A DNA stretch of 64,000 nucleotides from Takakia lepidozioides (lineage: Eukaryota > Streptophyta > Takakiopsida > Takakiales > Takakiaceae): positions 54,541,053 through 54,605,052 of the forward strand of contig CM060732.1 in the NCBI GenBank assembly GCA_030704615.1, read 5' to 3'. How positions within the stretch are numbered: the stretch's first letter is position 1; each line of letters opens with the position of its first letter. The notes beneath the pieces are model-generated. The model saw only the letters and a program-made list of their open reading frames with translations. It ran no database searches and had not been told where the DNA came from. The position numbers and the translations under genes were made by a program. Of this stretch, positions 1-13,800 are shown one piece after another.

Positions 1-1968
<1,968 letters not shown>

Positions 1969-2660
1969 CTTTGTGGGCGTTCACGGTTTTGCCCATACAT
2001 GCTTCGAGTCACATCAAAATTGAATTCTTCACTTCAATGGCAATGCTTCTTAACAATAAAGAACCCGGGACACATTAGCCTGGTTTCAGTTGCAAATGTG
2101 ACCATGTTTGCTGGTAGTGTTTTTCAAATAAAGATGTCTGCTGATATAGAAAGAAATTCTTAAGAAGATGGGCTATGTTCTTGAACAAAACCAATTCTTC
2201 CAAAGCTTGACGTGCAAAACTCGCCCTCTCCTCTCAACTTCAGCTAAAGAGACTCCAAGGCCGATGACACTACTGTCCTTCTTCTTAAGGCAAACACAAT
2301 CAATACGCAAACAAGGTTCTCCATACCTTGTGTCTGGTTTCAAGGTCAACTTGTCGAAATCTGTGCCTTGATGTGGTCGCTGGTTATTGCTTTCTATATA
2401 TCACAACTGGAGTCATTTTCCTCACAATCCCTCCCCCCATTCTCCCTCTCTTGGATTACTGGGCAATGAGTGAGACTTCTGATTTGCCTTGTGTGGGCCT
2501 GTCTTAGAGCTCATTCTCGTTGGCAATTGTGCAAGTCTCATCTCTTTCCGGTTACCCTAGTCGGCAGGCTGATCCGGCAGTGAAGTGCCGAATATTTATT
2601 TTCTTTAACGGCAATGCCAAGAGGAGATTTTAAGTAATTTGGCGGACAAACTTACTCCAT
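1969..2660. other. MDAR 3' flank; no gene seen
   Basis: AATAAA-like poly(A) signals lie at about 2054 (CAATAAAGAA) and 2127 (AAATAAAGAT), suitable for ending the MDAR transcript. After that the DNA is AT-rich with no supportable coding frame up to the SINE. Confidence 0.5.
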
Positions 2661-2661
2661 G

Positions 2662-2850
2662 CGGTTGAGCAGGTAGCCCAGTGGTTGGGTATATGTGCCT
2701 TGCCTGTGCATAACCTTGGTGATCCTGGGTTCAATCCTTCAACATGTGCCTTCAGACCGTCCAATGGGCCCTCGATGGCCTGTGTGTTGAGGAGTAGGCT
2801 CTGTAAATTCACTGGACGTTAAAGAATCTTTATCTTTATCTTTATCTATC
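2662..2850 (+). mobile_element. tRNA-derived SINE
   Basis: A tRNA-like RNA polymerase III promoter is visible. The A box lies near 2672-2690 (GGTAGCCCAGTGGTTGGG) and the B box at 2728-2738 (GGTTCAATCCT), about 40-55 bases apart as in tRNA genes. The unit ends in a short tandem tail of TTTATC at about 2826-2850, typical of SINEs that end in simple repeats. It carries no protein-coding capacity and would need a LINE partner to move. I see no second copy in the window, so exact borders and target duplications are uncertain. Confidence 0.75.
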
Positions 2851-3484
2851 TACTGTACCAGATGTGGTAAAAACATTATGTGGGTTGTTAAGAGCCATGA
2901 GAGCATCTGGTCAATCATTAAATGCAGTGATTGTTCAGCCAATTATTCTAGGATTTCTCAGAGCTAAAGCACCACAAGCTCTAGGAAAATATTTTGTGCC
3001 TTGAAACATCTTTGAGTAGTTTGTTTGAGAATTTAGGCATTTTTTTCTAATTTTCATTATTTATTAAGCATGTTCATTTCTAATTATTTATTGGCGAATC
3101 AGCCTGCCGACTATGGTATATGTGATACCTGGCTATGGTATATGTGATACCTGGCTATGGTATATGTGATACCTGGCTATCTGCTAGAAAACTCATACTC
3201 TAGAGGCCTAACATTAAAGCAGGGTTGACTCTAAGGATGTTGAAGACCGACTCTAGAGGCCTAAGGGCCAACTTCCATGTAGTGATTTTTTGGAGGGCGA
3301 GACAGCGAAGGTGACGGCGAGCGTGAGTGCTAATATAAGCACCTTGGGAATGTAGAATCAGAAGTGAAGAATGGTTGTCCCGTCTAGCTTTATTGATTAC
3401 TCTAATCCCAATCAGAAAAGTTTGTTACACTAGTTATATTTTCAGGGAAGGATGTTCAAACTATGAATATTGTCATATGATCAT
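2851..3484. other. Intergenic stretch between SINE and Ty3 element 1
   Basis: This stretch is AT-rich DNA with one short tandem repeat (listed separately). The string CTAGAGGCCTAA recurs near 3199 and 3252. Some of it could be a decayed 5' LTR or leader of the Ty3 element that follows, but no terminal repeat could be matched. Confidence 0.4.
3111..3180. repeat. 22-bp tandem repeat, about 3 copies
   Basis: The unit CTATGGTATATGTGATACCTGG is repeated three times head to tail (3111, 3133, 3155) with a partial fourth copy. The copies are identical, so the expansion is recent or homogenised. Confidence 0.95.
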
Positions 3485-3733
3485 AGAGGCAGTGGAGTAC
3501 TGGATACCCAAAGACTTATTACAAGTCAGATACACTGAGAAAGACAAATGATATTATTGTGCCCATTAAAAGATTGGTGATCAATCAGTAAAGGGAAAAT
3601 TAAGTCGTAATACGGATTCTGGCAAGATAAGGTAAATCTTGGAGAAAGGGTAGATACCACTATAATTTTTCTTTACTGACATACCAAGGCTGATTAAAAG
3701 GTGCTGAAAAGGAATTCTGTATATGATGTGGGA

Positions 3734-5450
3734 ATGAATGAGGAAATTAAAGACAAAGCTAAGCAAGACAGAGCTGAAAGAATAGAGAAATATGTTGCAG
3801 AAATGGAAGCTCGGTTGAGAAAAGAGTTTCCAGAATTACAAAACTTGAATATTATTCAAGGTGAGACATCAAAACAAATTGACGGTGATAAACCAGAAGA
3901 TCAGGAAATCGGATCGTTGGAAAGTGAAAATATTACTCCAGAAGGAGTTGCCAGTAATGCACTTGATGAATGGTTACCACAAGAAAGATCTGAAGGACCT
4001 TCTACAGTAACAAGCCCAAATCAAGGCTTTGCTGAAATATTAGAAGAAAGATTTGAGAATATTCTGTGTGAAGAAGGTGAAAGAAGTGAAACCACTTCTC
4101 CAGAAAGGATAACCAGGATTGCACTCAAAGCTTTTAAAGATTCATTAAGCTTAGTAGGGACAGCAGCTGGAAGACGGCTATCATTGGGACAAGGGCCTCC
4201 TAGCTTTGAATCATTGTTTGGAAGACAAACACCAATAACACCACTAGCCTTGACAATCCCAACACCACCACAGCTGGCAGCAGCGGGACCATCCCAGTTT
4301 GGACAACCAGTTGCACCAGCAGCACCAATGGCGTTAGCAGCAAGCAAAACCAGACCGTCGTTTCCTTTATATGATGGGAAATCTGATCCGGATATCCATC
4401 TTAATCAATTCGAGAACATGTGCACCATTTACAATGAAGCAACAGACCAAGAAAAGATCCGATTATCTCCTTGTTTAATGGCCAGAAAAGGCATTGAATG
4501 GTTGGCAACATTTCCAGCCAATCACTTTGTAAATTGGGCGGATATGAGAGCCGCATTTCAAGAAAGATATAGATCCAACAAATCCACGTCTGAAATCTTC
4601 ACAGGATTACAGAACCTGAGATAGAAAAAGAAAGAATTGGTAGTCGACTACCTGGAGAGAATGAAGACTCTGATCAGGAAGCTACCTCAAGCACCAGGTG
4701 ATGACTTACAAAAATCATGGTTCATCAACGAACTTCGTTCTGAATATGTAACCATGGTTACAGTCATGCCTAACAACACTTTGGCTGAAGCAGTAGGAAC
4801 TGCAAAGAAATTGGAATTGGGATTTCATCAGAGCAGAAGTAAAGATTCCAAGGATCCCTTGGAAGAAGAAGACTCTGATGATGAAGAAAAGCCCAAGCAG
4901 AAGAAGAAAGAAGTGATTGACAAAACCACTTTGGATCAGAAGATAACAGAGGCTATCAAGAATTTTAAAGATGAAGGGCCACGGAAGGCAACATGGTGTC
5001 ACAAATGCGAGACTGCAGGACACTTGGCAACGGAATGCCACATGAAAGACAAATATTGTGATATTTGTCATATGAACAATCATAATACCAGCCATTGTAT
5101 TTACAATCAACGGGCCAAGAAGAGTGGGTACACACGAGAGGTGGGGGTACACCAAGTCCAAATCCGACGGGGAGGATCGGATAGACCAAGACGATACAAT
5201 ATGGGTAATCGTTATCAAAGGCCACGAGATGACTATCCACCACGGGATAGATAACATCAACCCAGAAACAAAGAAATCACGAGATGCCACTACTGCAAGA
5301 AAGAGGGACACTGGAAACATGAATGCCAGTTACGAATCAAGCATGAGGCAGAAGTGGGAAATATGGAAGCCGGACCGAGTGTAGCCGTGAGTGTGGTAAC
5401 TCCTGTAGTGGATACCCTTGCGGTAACCCGAACTCAGGCCAAGAAACAGA
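3734..5450 (+). pseudogene. Ty3 element 1 gag (capsid/nucleocapsid), broken by stops
   Basis: The likely start is ATG 3734 (MNEEIKDKAKQD), matching the MSDEREARRQ start of the relative at 45194. The capsid region has FPLYDGKSDPDIHLNQFENM and WADMRAAFQERYRS. Nucleocapsid zinc knuckles follow: CHKCETAGHLATEC, then CDICHMNNHNTSHC, then CHYCKKEGHWKHEC beyond a TAA at 5252-5254. A TAG at 4622-4624 replaces the glutamine found in the relative (LKQKKHETVEEY there), so it is a CAG-to-TAG change. Both stops are in frame with the downstream coding sequence. The protein would package the element RNA in virus-like particles, but this copy cannot make it whole. Confidence 0.85.
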
Positions 5451-5735
5451 AACCTCCAGATAAGGAGAGTGAAGAAGAATGGAAACAATATCCAGAAAGT
5501 GCAGCATGGCCGGAAGAAAAGAGCTTACACAGGGAGGTAAGTAAAGCCATAGCTCAAATGCAAGAGGGAACCCATATACCTTCTGGAGAGCCTCCAGATA
5601 ATCAAATCAGACCAACGATGAAGACCACGAATGCAACCACGAAAACAGAATTGGCTGAAGTAATCTGCCAGACCAAGACAATTATTAAAAATTGCTCCAC
5701 ACTGCAAGAAAACTTTATTTCAGGCAATCGAGGCA

Positions 5736-6363
5736 TTGACCCCCACACAAAAACAAAAACCAACACCAGAGGTTTACACGATTAAACCCACAACTATACG
5801 ACAAACTCCAAACTACGACGAAGCAATACCCGTAATACAAGTACGTATTGGACGAAAGATGGTAACGGATGTACTCATCGATGGAGGATCCGGAGTGAAT
5901 ATCATGACAGATAAGATGAAGAAGTCACTAGGATTGGGGCACATGGAACCTGCTCCATCCACGGAAAGTGCAACCATTGGGTATCATCAGACGACTTGCA
6001 ATGGAAGTAGAAGGACTGGTATATGAAGTATCAGTAATCATTCTCAGAATGGAGGATGTGGCAGAAGGATATTCGCTACTACTTGGCCAACCATGGTTAA
6101 CACAAGCCCAATCACACCACAATTGGGGAAGTCAGACGCTCACGATCAAAAAGGGATCAGAACAAGTCACCATTACTACGAAGCAACGAGGTACCATTCC
6201 ACGAGAGAAACGACCTTGCATAGTGGAAGAATATGATTGGTCCAATGGACTGTCGGATGAAGAAGAAGCCACAGTATATGCAACACATCCACAGTTGGAA
6301 CCTATTGGGCAATTAATGGTCAAGCATACCACAACAGTAGGGTGTCACATGGTGAACACCTAA
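5736..6363 (+). pseudogene. Ty3 element 1 aspartic protease region
   Basis: The frame from about 5736 carries VLIDGGSGVNIMTDKMKKSL, the retropepsin-like active-site block of this group. The same string, VLIDGGSGVNIMTD, occurs in the relative at about 42640. A frameshift near 5965-5990 moves the reading to a second frame with EGYSLLLGQPWL and EEYDWSNGLSDEEEATVYA. The enzyme would cleave the Gag-Pol polyprotein. This copy is frameshifted and probably inactive. Confidence 0.8.
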
Positions 6364-6408
6364 GGAGAACCGAATACTTCGAGAACGGAAGATCCAGAGG
6401 AAGAAGCT

Positions 6409-7076
6409 ATGGACACACCTCAACACCCTGCCCGTTTTTATCAAGAAAGGGAAGAGGACATTAAAATCAGTGAAGTACCTGCCACGATTGCAACCATCGG
6501 ACAAGAGATTACAGGATGGACAGTAACGGAAGAAACTCAATTGATTCAAGTGAATCTGGGAAGAGTGGAACAACCACAGATAATACGAGTAAGTGCAGGT
6601 CTTGACGAATCATTTCTACAAGAAGCCACTGCATTATTTACTGAATACAATGATGTATTTGCCTGGAACTACAAAGATTTGAAGGGTATACCTTCTAACA
6701 TCTGTCAACACCGAATTGAATTGGAAGTTGACACAAAACCAATTCGTCCGAACCATTACAGAATGAACCCCAACTATGCAACTAAAGTTTGGGAAGAAAT
6801 CAAGAAATTACTGGATGCAGGATTCATATACCCAGTGGAGACACCACAATGGTTATCACCCATGTGATAGTACCCAAGAAAAATGGAAAATTACGAGTAT
6901 GTGTGGACTACCGCAAGTTAAACGCAAGAACCAAGAAGACCCCTTCGAATACCGATATCTTGCTTCGGTATTCGAATACCGATGGTCTCCAGCTTGCCAT
7001 GAATCATTTGATTCACTAAAAAGGGCACTCACAGCAGCACCAATTCTGATAAATCCAAGATGGGATTTACCATTTC
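6409..7076 (+). pseudogene. Ty3 element 1 reverse transcriptase, catalytic core deleted
   Basis: The N-terminal RT region is clear: FTEYNDVFAWNYKDLKGIP, ICQHRIELEVDTKPI and HYRMNPNYATKVWEEIKKLL. After a frameshift at about 6865 comes VIVPKKNGKLRVCVDYRKLN. The sequence then jumps at about 6945-6985 to the end of the connection domain (WSPACHESFDSLKRAL). Compared with the relative at 40797-42038, nearly 200 codons are missing, including the YxDD-type active site. The junction is filled with a short palindromic sequence, reported as a finding. The element is dead in cis. Confidence 0.85.
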
Positions 7077-9017
7077 ATGTACATAGGCATTGCTTTGGGA
7101 GCAGTTCTAGCTCAGAATGTGACAGGCACAATAGATTCACCAATCTATTATGCAAGCAGATTGTTGACAGCAGCCGAAAAGAACTATAGCACCACAGAAA
7201 GGGAAGCATTGGCAATGATTTATGTTGTTCAAAAATTTCGGCATTATTTACTTGGCAATCGCTTTAAGTTTATTGTTGTTCATCAGGCTCTAGTTCATTT
7301 AGCAAATCGACCATTATCTAGTGGCAGGGTTGCTCGATGGTTATTACTTCTTCATGAGTATGATTTTGAAGTTGTTCATAAACCAGGGAGATTACATGTT
7401 ACAGCAGATCATCTGTCAAGGATTACCACAGGAGAACCAGCCACGGGGGTAGAGGATCAACTTCCCGACGCATTTATGTTTACTGTTCAACCAAAAGCAC
7501 CAGATGAAGAGACAAATCCTATAGACGCTCTGGGAATGTTTCAAGGAGACTATGACCTTCCAGATGCTCTTAAACTCATGGATGACACTGATGAAGACGA
7601 TGACTCATCAGATGAAGATGAACCTCTTGATGAAGGACCTATTATTGAGGAAGAACCAGATCCAAAAGAAGAAGATGACAAGGAAAACAAAGAAACAAAC
7701 AATCAAGAATTGGCCAATATCAGTATTGGAGCTTATACAGTGACCAAGGAAGAATCAGAAGACAATCGGAATCAAGATCAAGATGATTGGCAATGGCCAA
7801 TCAAATACTATTTGAACAGAGGGAAATTTCCTGAAGACTACACCAAAGATGACAGGAAAAAGCTTTCAATGAAAAGCAAGCCATACACAATAATCAAGGG
7901 GATTCTGTACAAAAGAGGAATTGACTCCATAATGAGAAGATGTGTAAACAAAGAGCAAGCCAAAACAGTGATGCAAGAGCTACACGAAGGAATTGCAGGA
8001 GGACACTACAGTTCGGACCTGACAGCAAAGAAGATATTATTAGCAGGTTACTGGTGGCCTACTGTATTTGGAGACACTTATGAACACTGTCAACAGTGTG
8101 ATGTTTGCCAGAGGATGGGACCAGTAGAACGAACGGGGAAGGGTACTCTACACCCAATACCACCAACAGAACCATTTCAGCGCTGGGGGCTAGACTTCGT
8201 GGGGCCCATTAAACCTCCAGCAAGGTACACACATAATCAATACATCCTCACAGCCACTGACTACACTACCAAATGGATAGAGGCCAAGGCACTAAGAGAC
8301 AACACTGCCAGATCGACAGCCAAATTCTTATATGAAAACATCATCACACGATTTGGTTGCCCACTAGAATTTGTCAGTGATCAGGGATCACATTTTATAA
8401 ATGATGCCATAAAATGCTTGACAGAGGAGTTCAAGATCGTACATCACAAGAGTACTGCTTACTATCCCCAAAGAAATGGCCAGGCCGAATCTACCAACAA
8501 GATATTATGCACTATCTTAACCAAGATAGTAAATGCCAATCGTATAGATTGGGGCACCAAATTGAACATAGCACTATGGGCATTCAGGACATCATACAAG
8601 GTGACCATGAAACATACACCATTTCAACTGGTGTATGGAGTAGAGGCACTATTACCCATTGAATGTATGATACCCACACTACGAACCGGAACTCATGAAC
8701 GATGGGGTTTAGAGGAATCTCTACGAGTCAGGGAATATGAGTTATTCCATCTGGAAGAAGTTCGGGCAGATGCCGCAGATAACATGGCACGAATCCAAGA
8801 ACAACGAAGAAAAAGAATATCCGAAGGGAAAGAGAAATCTTTCCAGGATGGGGACATTGTTTTATGGTTACCAAAAATCAAGAAGATCAAACTGGGCGGA
8901 AAATTGAAAATGCCATGGATGGGACCATTTCAAATCAAAAGGTACATGACAATGGAACTGTGGATTTGCAGACCTTGGAACAAGAATTCGTGGGACGAAT
9001 TAATATTAACAAGTTAA
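7077..9017 (+). pseudogene. Ty3 element 1 RNase H and integrase
   Basis: One long open frame of about 646 residues. RNase [42 protein letters not shown]; the usual DHQAL reads VHQAL here, which loses an acidic residue. Integrase: a zinc-binding HHCC domain ([12 protein letters not shown], then [10 protein letters not shown]) and catalytic core acidic residues in [21 protein letters not shown] and [14 protein letters not shown] motif ([10 protein letters not shown]) near the end belongs to the C-terminal domain. An acidic linker of about 100 residues rich in D and E separates RNase H from integrase. The frame ends early by a shift at about 8930; the reading continues in the next frame. Confidence 0.88.
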
Positions 9018-9724
9018 AAGGCTACCAAGGAATACATGACAAAGCCCTTATACATGACTTATACGCCAACGAGGAAGATCAAACTGAAGATGAGGAGGGT
9101 GAAACCGCCAGTGCATACTACATTCATCACGACACGGTGAATCGGCATGTACTAAGACAGGTGACAACACGAATTCAGGGCACCACTACGGCTAGACCAC
9201 CATTCATCTGGAGGACAACATTACCACCCCGTATACCGTATGATGAACCGTGGCCAGCACAGATGCCCTACAGAACCGTGAACGAATATGAAGCAGCCAA
9301 TGAGTCACTACTTGTGTTAAACTCCGAGATGTACGCTCCAGATCACCCCACCGACCGTGGTAATCATACACCACTAACCATCGATAATAACACGGAGGCA
9401 GAACGACGGCGCAATCCAACGGATTGCCAAAAGACGGCGGATGATAAGGGTAAAGCCATTAAACCAAGCTGCAAGTATTGCGGACACGCCGCCCATCTAA
9501 AAACAGACCACGTACCAAAGTGGGTGAACACATCCAAGATGGATAAACATAAACTGACCGAAACCGGACAATCATCAATGACCATCAGTTCGATCCAAGA
9601 CAAACCACGAAGAAAACACCAACGGAAGAAAATCAGGCACAAAAGAGATGAAGTTTACTCAAAACCGTTTCCAGAAGCTAAATGCTTGTTGGTAAGAAGC
9701 CTACAGAGGAGAACCCCTACTTAA
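8864..9724 (+). pseudogene. Ty3 element 1 integrase C-terminal tail and adjoining ORF with CCHC-like motif
   Basis: This frame picks up where the integrase frame is lost. [20 protein letters not shown] matches the tail of the integrase in the relative near 39180. It continues for about 200 residues of polar sequence, with CKYCGHAAHLKTDH resembling a degenerate zinc knuckle, and ends in a basic stretch (KPRRKHQRKKIRHKRD) that could act in nuclear entry. The function of this extension is unknown. Confidence 0.6.
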
Positions 9725-10162
9725 ACCCAGAAACGAACTCCCCACCTTCTCTTCCGCAAACTGGAAATTGTTATCTACACAACTTCCAGTGTGCTTCGTA
9801 CTTCTTGTGATATAGGAATTGGTGCTCCAATTCCTTACAGCAACCGCAAGACTAAGAGAAATGGCAGGCACCAAGCGGAAGACACCAAGTTTCTTATGCA
9901 CAAGTGAATTTCAAAATCAGCCCGGCGTTGCGGAAGATTGAGCAGGACACAAAGACACAGGAGACGTTGGACAGTCTTGGCCTGCGATACTTCATCACCA
10001 CGTTGGACTGGAACCTTAAGCACGACAAGTTGAGCAGGGAGTTCTTGGAGAATTACAACACCAGCACTTGAAGCACAAATGTCCGCGACACACACATTCT
10101 GCTGACGGAGAAGTACTTGGCGGAAGTATTTCACCTTCCCAGTATGGACGTACCGGCGCACA

Positions 10163-10843
10163 GTGAGGTTTGTACTTGCAGATTTGTTTGAGAATCTCAA
10201 CCAAGCCGATCAGGGCTACACATGCAGTCACAGCAAAAGCGCCGGCTTTAGGAAGATAGCCCCGGTATTTAGCACGTTGCTTTGCCTCAAGCAAAACCAC
10301 AGCTACTGTACCAAGGAGCTAATCGATCAAGTGTTGATTTGCCTCAATGGGCAAATCGTGAATTGGGCAAGCTTCTTATTGAAGAAGTTAACCCAAGAAT
10401 TGACTTGGTTGACAAAGAAGAAGAAGAAAGCGACTGTTACCATGGCTACTCCCTTGTTACACCAGATGATTAGACATACTGTACACCTGACACCCGAAGA
10501 GCAAACGATGTTGGGGATTATGCAGCGGGTAGATACGATGGAGGAAGAAGGAAGTGACTCGGCAGCAGGTCAAGAAGGAGAAGAGGGCGGACTTGCAAAG
10601 AGAGCCCGGATCAATGAAACAACCACAAGTGCAGCAGCAGAGGACATCATCAACTCGACGGCTGATTCCACAGTGCAGAGAGAAGGGGAGAATCAACAGC
10701 CAGAAGGAGGGAACCAACCACGGACCAATGAAGCAACACCCATGGAATTTAGCCATGGTAACACCGAAACCCAGCAAACAACACACACAGAGGCCACACA
10801 ACCACGAACAGAGGAGGGAGACATAGTGGCGCAGCCACAGTAG
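10163..10843 (+). pseudogene. Ty3 element 1 3' ORF (part 1), unknown function
   Basis: This is an open frame of about 226 residues downstream of pol. It begins VRFVLADLFENLNQ, has a helical middle (KELIDQVLICLNGQIVNWAS), then an acidic and Q/T-rich tail preceded by a basic patch (KRARI). In position and composition it resembles the 3' ORF of the relative at 37216-37815, which has a basic patch (KRQRRGK) in the same place. Such ORFs lie where Athila-type elements carry a so-called env-like gene. I see no signal peptide or membrane segment, so an envelope role is not supported. Confidence 0.55.
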
Positions 10844-10985
10844 ATGGTGCAAGAGGCACCCAATCAGCAGCAACAGCAGATGGTGCAAGAGGCACCCAGT
10901 CAGCAGCAAAAGCAGATGGTGCAAGAGACACCCATTCAGCAGCAATAGCAAGTGGTGCAAGAGGCACAGAATCACCAACAGCAAG
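10842..10985 (+). repeat. 36-bp tandem repeat, 4 copies, in the 3' ORF
   Basis: Units start at 10842, 10878, 10914 and 10950 with the core AGATGGTGCAAGAGGCACCC. They encode a repeated QQMVQEAPxQQQ peptide, now interrupted by TAG codons just before the first unit and within the fourth. A leucine-rich open frame on the opposite strand here is only the shadow of this repeat. Confidence 0.92.
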
Positions 10986-11053
10986 ACAGTAATTCCAATT
11001 TGGAATTACTACTAGCACAATAGGTTCTGGATACAACAGCATGGGACACGGGG

Positions 11054-12722
11054 TTGGAAGAAACGCCACAGAATGTAATTCTGCAGGCAATACAAGCATT
11101 GGGTCAAGTGACAGCTTGTATCGATAGGGCCAATGATTACATCAGCCCGGAGAACCTTAGCATGATCTTAGACCACATCAAAGAGAAACACCAGAGGGAA
11201 TTGCGACAGCAAGAACAGTATATAACCACGAGGTTACAATCGCAGCGTTAGAAGATCAAAAGACAACCTTACTTCGTCAATACAACACTTTGACACAACG
11301 CAGAGATGAGTGGGAGCAGAAGTGGCAAAGACAGAGAGACGAAACACGCCATGTCCAAGCCGACCTCGATATAGAGCGAGAGCGATCTCGGAAAACAGAG
11401 ACAAAGGTGGAAACACTCACAGGACAGGTGCAGACGCTTAAGCAGCAGGTGGAGACACTCAAGGGGCAGCTGAAAACTGCCAAAGACCAGGGGAACAAGT
11501 GGCTCTCATGCAACACTGCACTGCTGAGGAAAAGGGAAAATGCTGAAATTAGGTTGTTTACAGCCACCACAGAAAGAGACATTGTCATGGGCAATGAATA
11601 AGAATGGAAACAGCAGCTGGAGAAGCTGACACTGCAAGCAGGGCTGGACGTAGCAGACGCAGCCTTGGCCAGAGCTTGGTTGAATGAAGGGAGTGAACTG
11701 GAGATGAAGAAATTCAACAGGGCAATGGTGAGACAGATGAAATGTCAATTGGCGAAGTTGGTGACAAATATTCACGAGGAATTCCTGCCACCAATTCCAG
11801 AACAAGATGAGCTCATGGACGAAGATGATCAAGAGGAGCAAGACCATGAACAAGAAGCACCGATACAATCAGCAACACCAGCACAAACACCACCAACAAC
11901 ACAACCACCACCAAGTCAACACGCACTGGTACAGGCCACAGCAGGGCCATCTACTCAAGAGGTAAACCCCATACCACTACCAAGTGTTCTGGTTGCATCA
12001 ACTTCGGTAGCAGTGGATGATTTCCAAATCATGCCATGCAAACAGAATGGGGAGTGGCTAAAGTATTCGGAGGAATACTTTAAAATGATGGTAGTCCCAG
12101 CCCACCAAATCCCAGAAATACTGGAGAAGATATTCAAAACCTTAACCCCCTGTAGATCATTGGGTCAATTGCATCTGCTCAATCAAACTCTTATACCTCT
12201 GAGATACAGGATGAGACCACTGGCTAGGGAAGAGACATGGTCAGGGGAAGAATTGGTTAAATTCTGGTACCAGGCTCCCCTAGAATACAAGGAGCTGGTA
12301 GCTTACATGTGGGCAGTGGGGCAAGTGAAGATTAATCCTACCCGGCAGTAGACATTGTAATGGGCTGCCCAAGTTTTTATATTGGCAGTTACTTGTACCG
12401 GATGTTCGTGACAATGAGGGGAAGTTGGCAACGCAATGAGAGTATTGAAAAAGATACTCACTGGGAATTACCCAAATTCCAGCCACCAGAGAGAGTCGCA
12501 GGCACTTCAGCATACATGAACATACCACTATATGCTGAAGCATGGCGCCAGGCGAAAGACCACTTTTCACCATTGGTCTTGGACAGAGACCACCCTTTCA
12601 GAGAAACAGGGATTCAAGCTGTTAATTGGTTAATGGGCAGCAGGGCGATTAAACACATTATACCTTGGACCAAGGAGGAGCTGCAAACCTACCAAGAAAC
12701 CTTGACCACCAAATCGACATGA
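11054..12722 (+). pseudogene. Ty3 element 1 3' ORF (part 2), coiled-coil protein
   Basis: Three open frames follow each other: 11054-11251, 11290-11601 and 11665-12351, with a further piece in a shifted frame at 12360-12722. The middle is a strong coiled coil with heptads (KVETLTGQVQTLKQQVETLK). A proline/glutamine-rich linker follows (TPPTTQPPPSQ), then a helical C-terminal region (EEYFKMMVVPAHQIPEILEK and RSLGQLHLLNQTLIPLRYRM). The relative element has coiled-coil ORFs in the same place (35864-36798). A structural or RNA-binding role is possible but unproven. Confidence 0.6.
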
Positions 12723-12726
12723 TACG

Positions 12727-13530
12727 TAGTGCACCCCCCCCAAACGAAAAAAAAACCCCCAAAACCCCCCCCCAAGTACCAGCTGGCTACCCTCCCACCC
12801 ATCGACGCCGGCGCAACGCCCGGGGGCGACCAGCGACGCTCTTGCAATTCCCAGCAGTCGCAACAGAACCACGCCAACTTGGAGCTAGCGACGCCGCCAG
12901 GGCTGCGACGTTGTTGCGAGTCCAGGGAGTCGCACTCGAACGTGCCCCCCCATGGAGCTAGCGACGGCCCCCGGGGGCGCGACGTCCGTGCGATTCCCGG
13001 GAGTCGCTAGAGACCTCCCTACCCATGGGGGGTCTAGCGACGCCCGCAGATGGCAGCGATGTCATGACGATTCCCGGGCGTCGCCAGTCCCCTAGGCAGA
13101 ATAGACCCCATCTACGATGTCCAGGCATCGCAGAGCGGGGGCTTTTGTCCCAGGTTGCGACTTGCCGGCGACGCCGGCGCGTGGCTATTTCTGGGGATGG
13201 GCGACGTCCTTGCAACTACCCCATGACACAGGGGGAGGGATGGACCCCCTCCCTGCCCTTTGTTGCGACTCTCAGGAGTCGCCATATTGCAACACCCCGG
13301 AGGGGCAGCGTCATTCCGCCGTCGCTGGTCGTGGCTAGGGGACCCGGGGGATTAGCGATTCCCCTAGGTTGCTAATCAGCGACGTTCCGGGAGCGACGTC
13401 GGACCGACGTGGCAGCGACTTCCCGACGTTGCAATTTGTCCCCGGCGTGCCCCTGTATTTCTGTGGCTAGGCGCGGCGTTTGGAGGTCGTTGAGGCATCG
13501 CTAAACACCCCCCCCCCCAAACGTATAGTG
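12727..13530. mobile_element. GC-rich CACTA-type right terminal region (fragment)
   Basis: The GC content rises sharply and the motifs TTGCGAC and GTCGCAA (and variants GCGACG, GTCGCTA) recur in both orientations, usually around a CCCGGGAGT-like centre. This is how CACTA subterminal repeats look. The segment ends in GCTAAACACCCCCC...AAACGTATAGTG at 13530. The same ending (GCTAACCCCCCC TAAACGTAGTAGTG) closes the region at 24352, and both read CACTA on the opposite strand. No left terminus was found. The long open frames here are products of the GC-rich sequence, not genes. Confidence 0.6.
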
Positions 13531-13800
13531 TGTATCGTAACCTCGGATTGCGACAAAACTACAAAAGATGAAGAACGAGATGAGATTGCTGAAAGAACAT
13601 CTCCCAGCTCCTGGAAAACGTTATCGCTTGCCATTACAAGCGGAAGAAAAGGGACCTTCCCAATGCGACGACCGCTTCCCACAAACCCAAGTTGCTATCG
13701 AGGAGCAATAACGGTTTACAAGTTGTTGGTAGCAAAGCAAGGAACGTGGAGAGTAGAGCACTCGAGAATTTGTACTAGATCACCATGTCTCTTCTACGTG
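13531..13800 (+). other. Short coding-like stretch, origin unclear
   Basis: A frame reading MKNEMRLLKEHLPAPGKRYR to about 13712 looks protein-like (amphipathic, no low complexity) but matches no family I recognise. It may be a continuation of the 3' ORF of Ty3 element 1, separated from it by the CACTA-type insertion. Confidence 0.3.

Larger units (their letters stand above)
3485..12725 (+). mobile_element. Decayed Ty3/gypsy retrotransposon (element 1), plus strand
   Basis: The order is ORF0 remnant, gag, protease, RT, RNase H, integrase, then long 3' ORFs. The same order occurs in the intact minus-strand element at 33678-46716, which is a diverged relative. A fragment near 3495-3545 reads WIPKDLLQVRYTE and matches WIPKDILWIKLTP of the relative's 5' ORF. 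The coding regions hold in-frame stops and several frameshifts, and the catalytic heart of the RT is deleted. No LTR pair could be matched, so both borders are approximate. Upstream and downstream extra ORFs recall the Tat/Ogre/Athila side of plant Ty3 elements. That assignment is inference. Confidence 0.85.

Noticed and set aside
4715-5320. 201-residue minus-strand frame opposite gag
   Set aside because: It is antisense to zinc-knuckle coding sequence and has no independent features.
10457-10984. Leucine-rich open frame on the minus strand (LLLLNGCLLHHLLLLL)
   Set aside because: It is the antisense shadow of a 36-bp tandem repeat coding QQMVQEAP on the plus strand.
12665-13375. Several overlapping open frames in both strands of the GC-rich block
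   Set aside because: High GC lowers stop-codon frequency; the peptides are arginine/proline-rich without motifs, and the DNA is explained as CACTA subterminal repeats.
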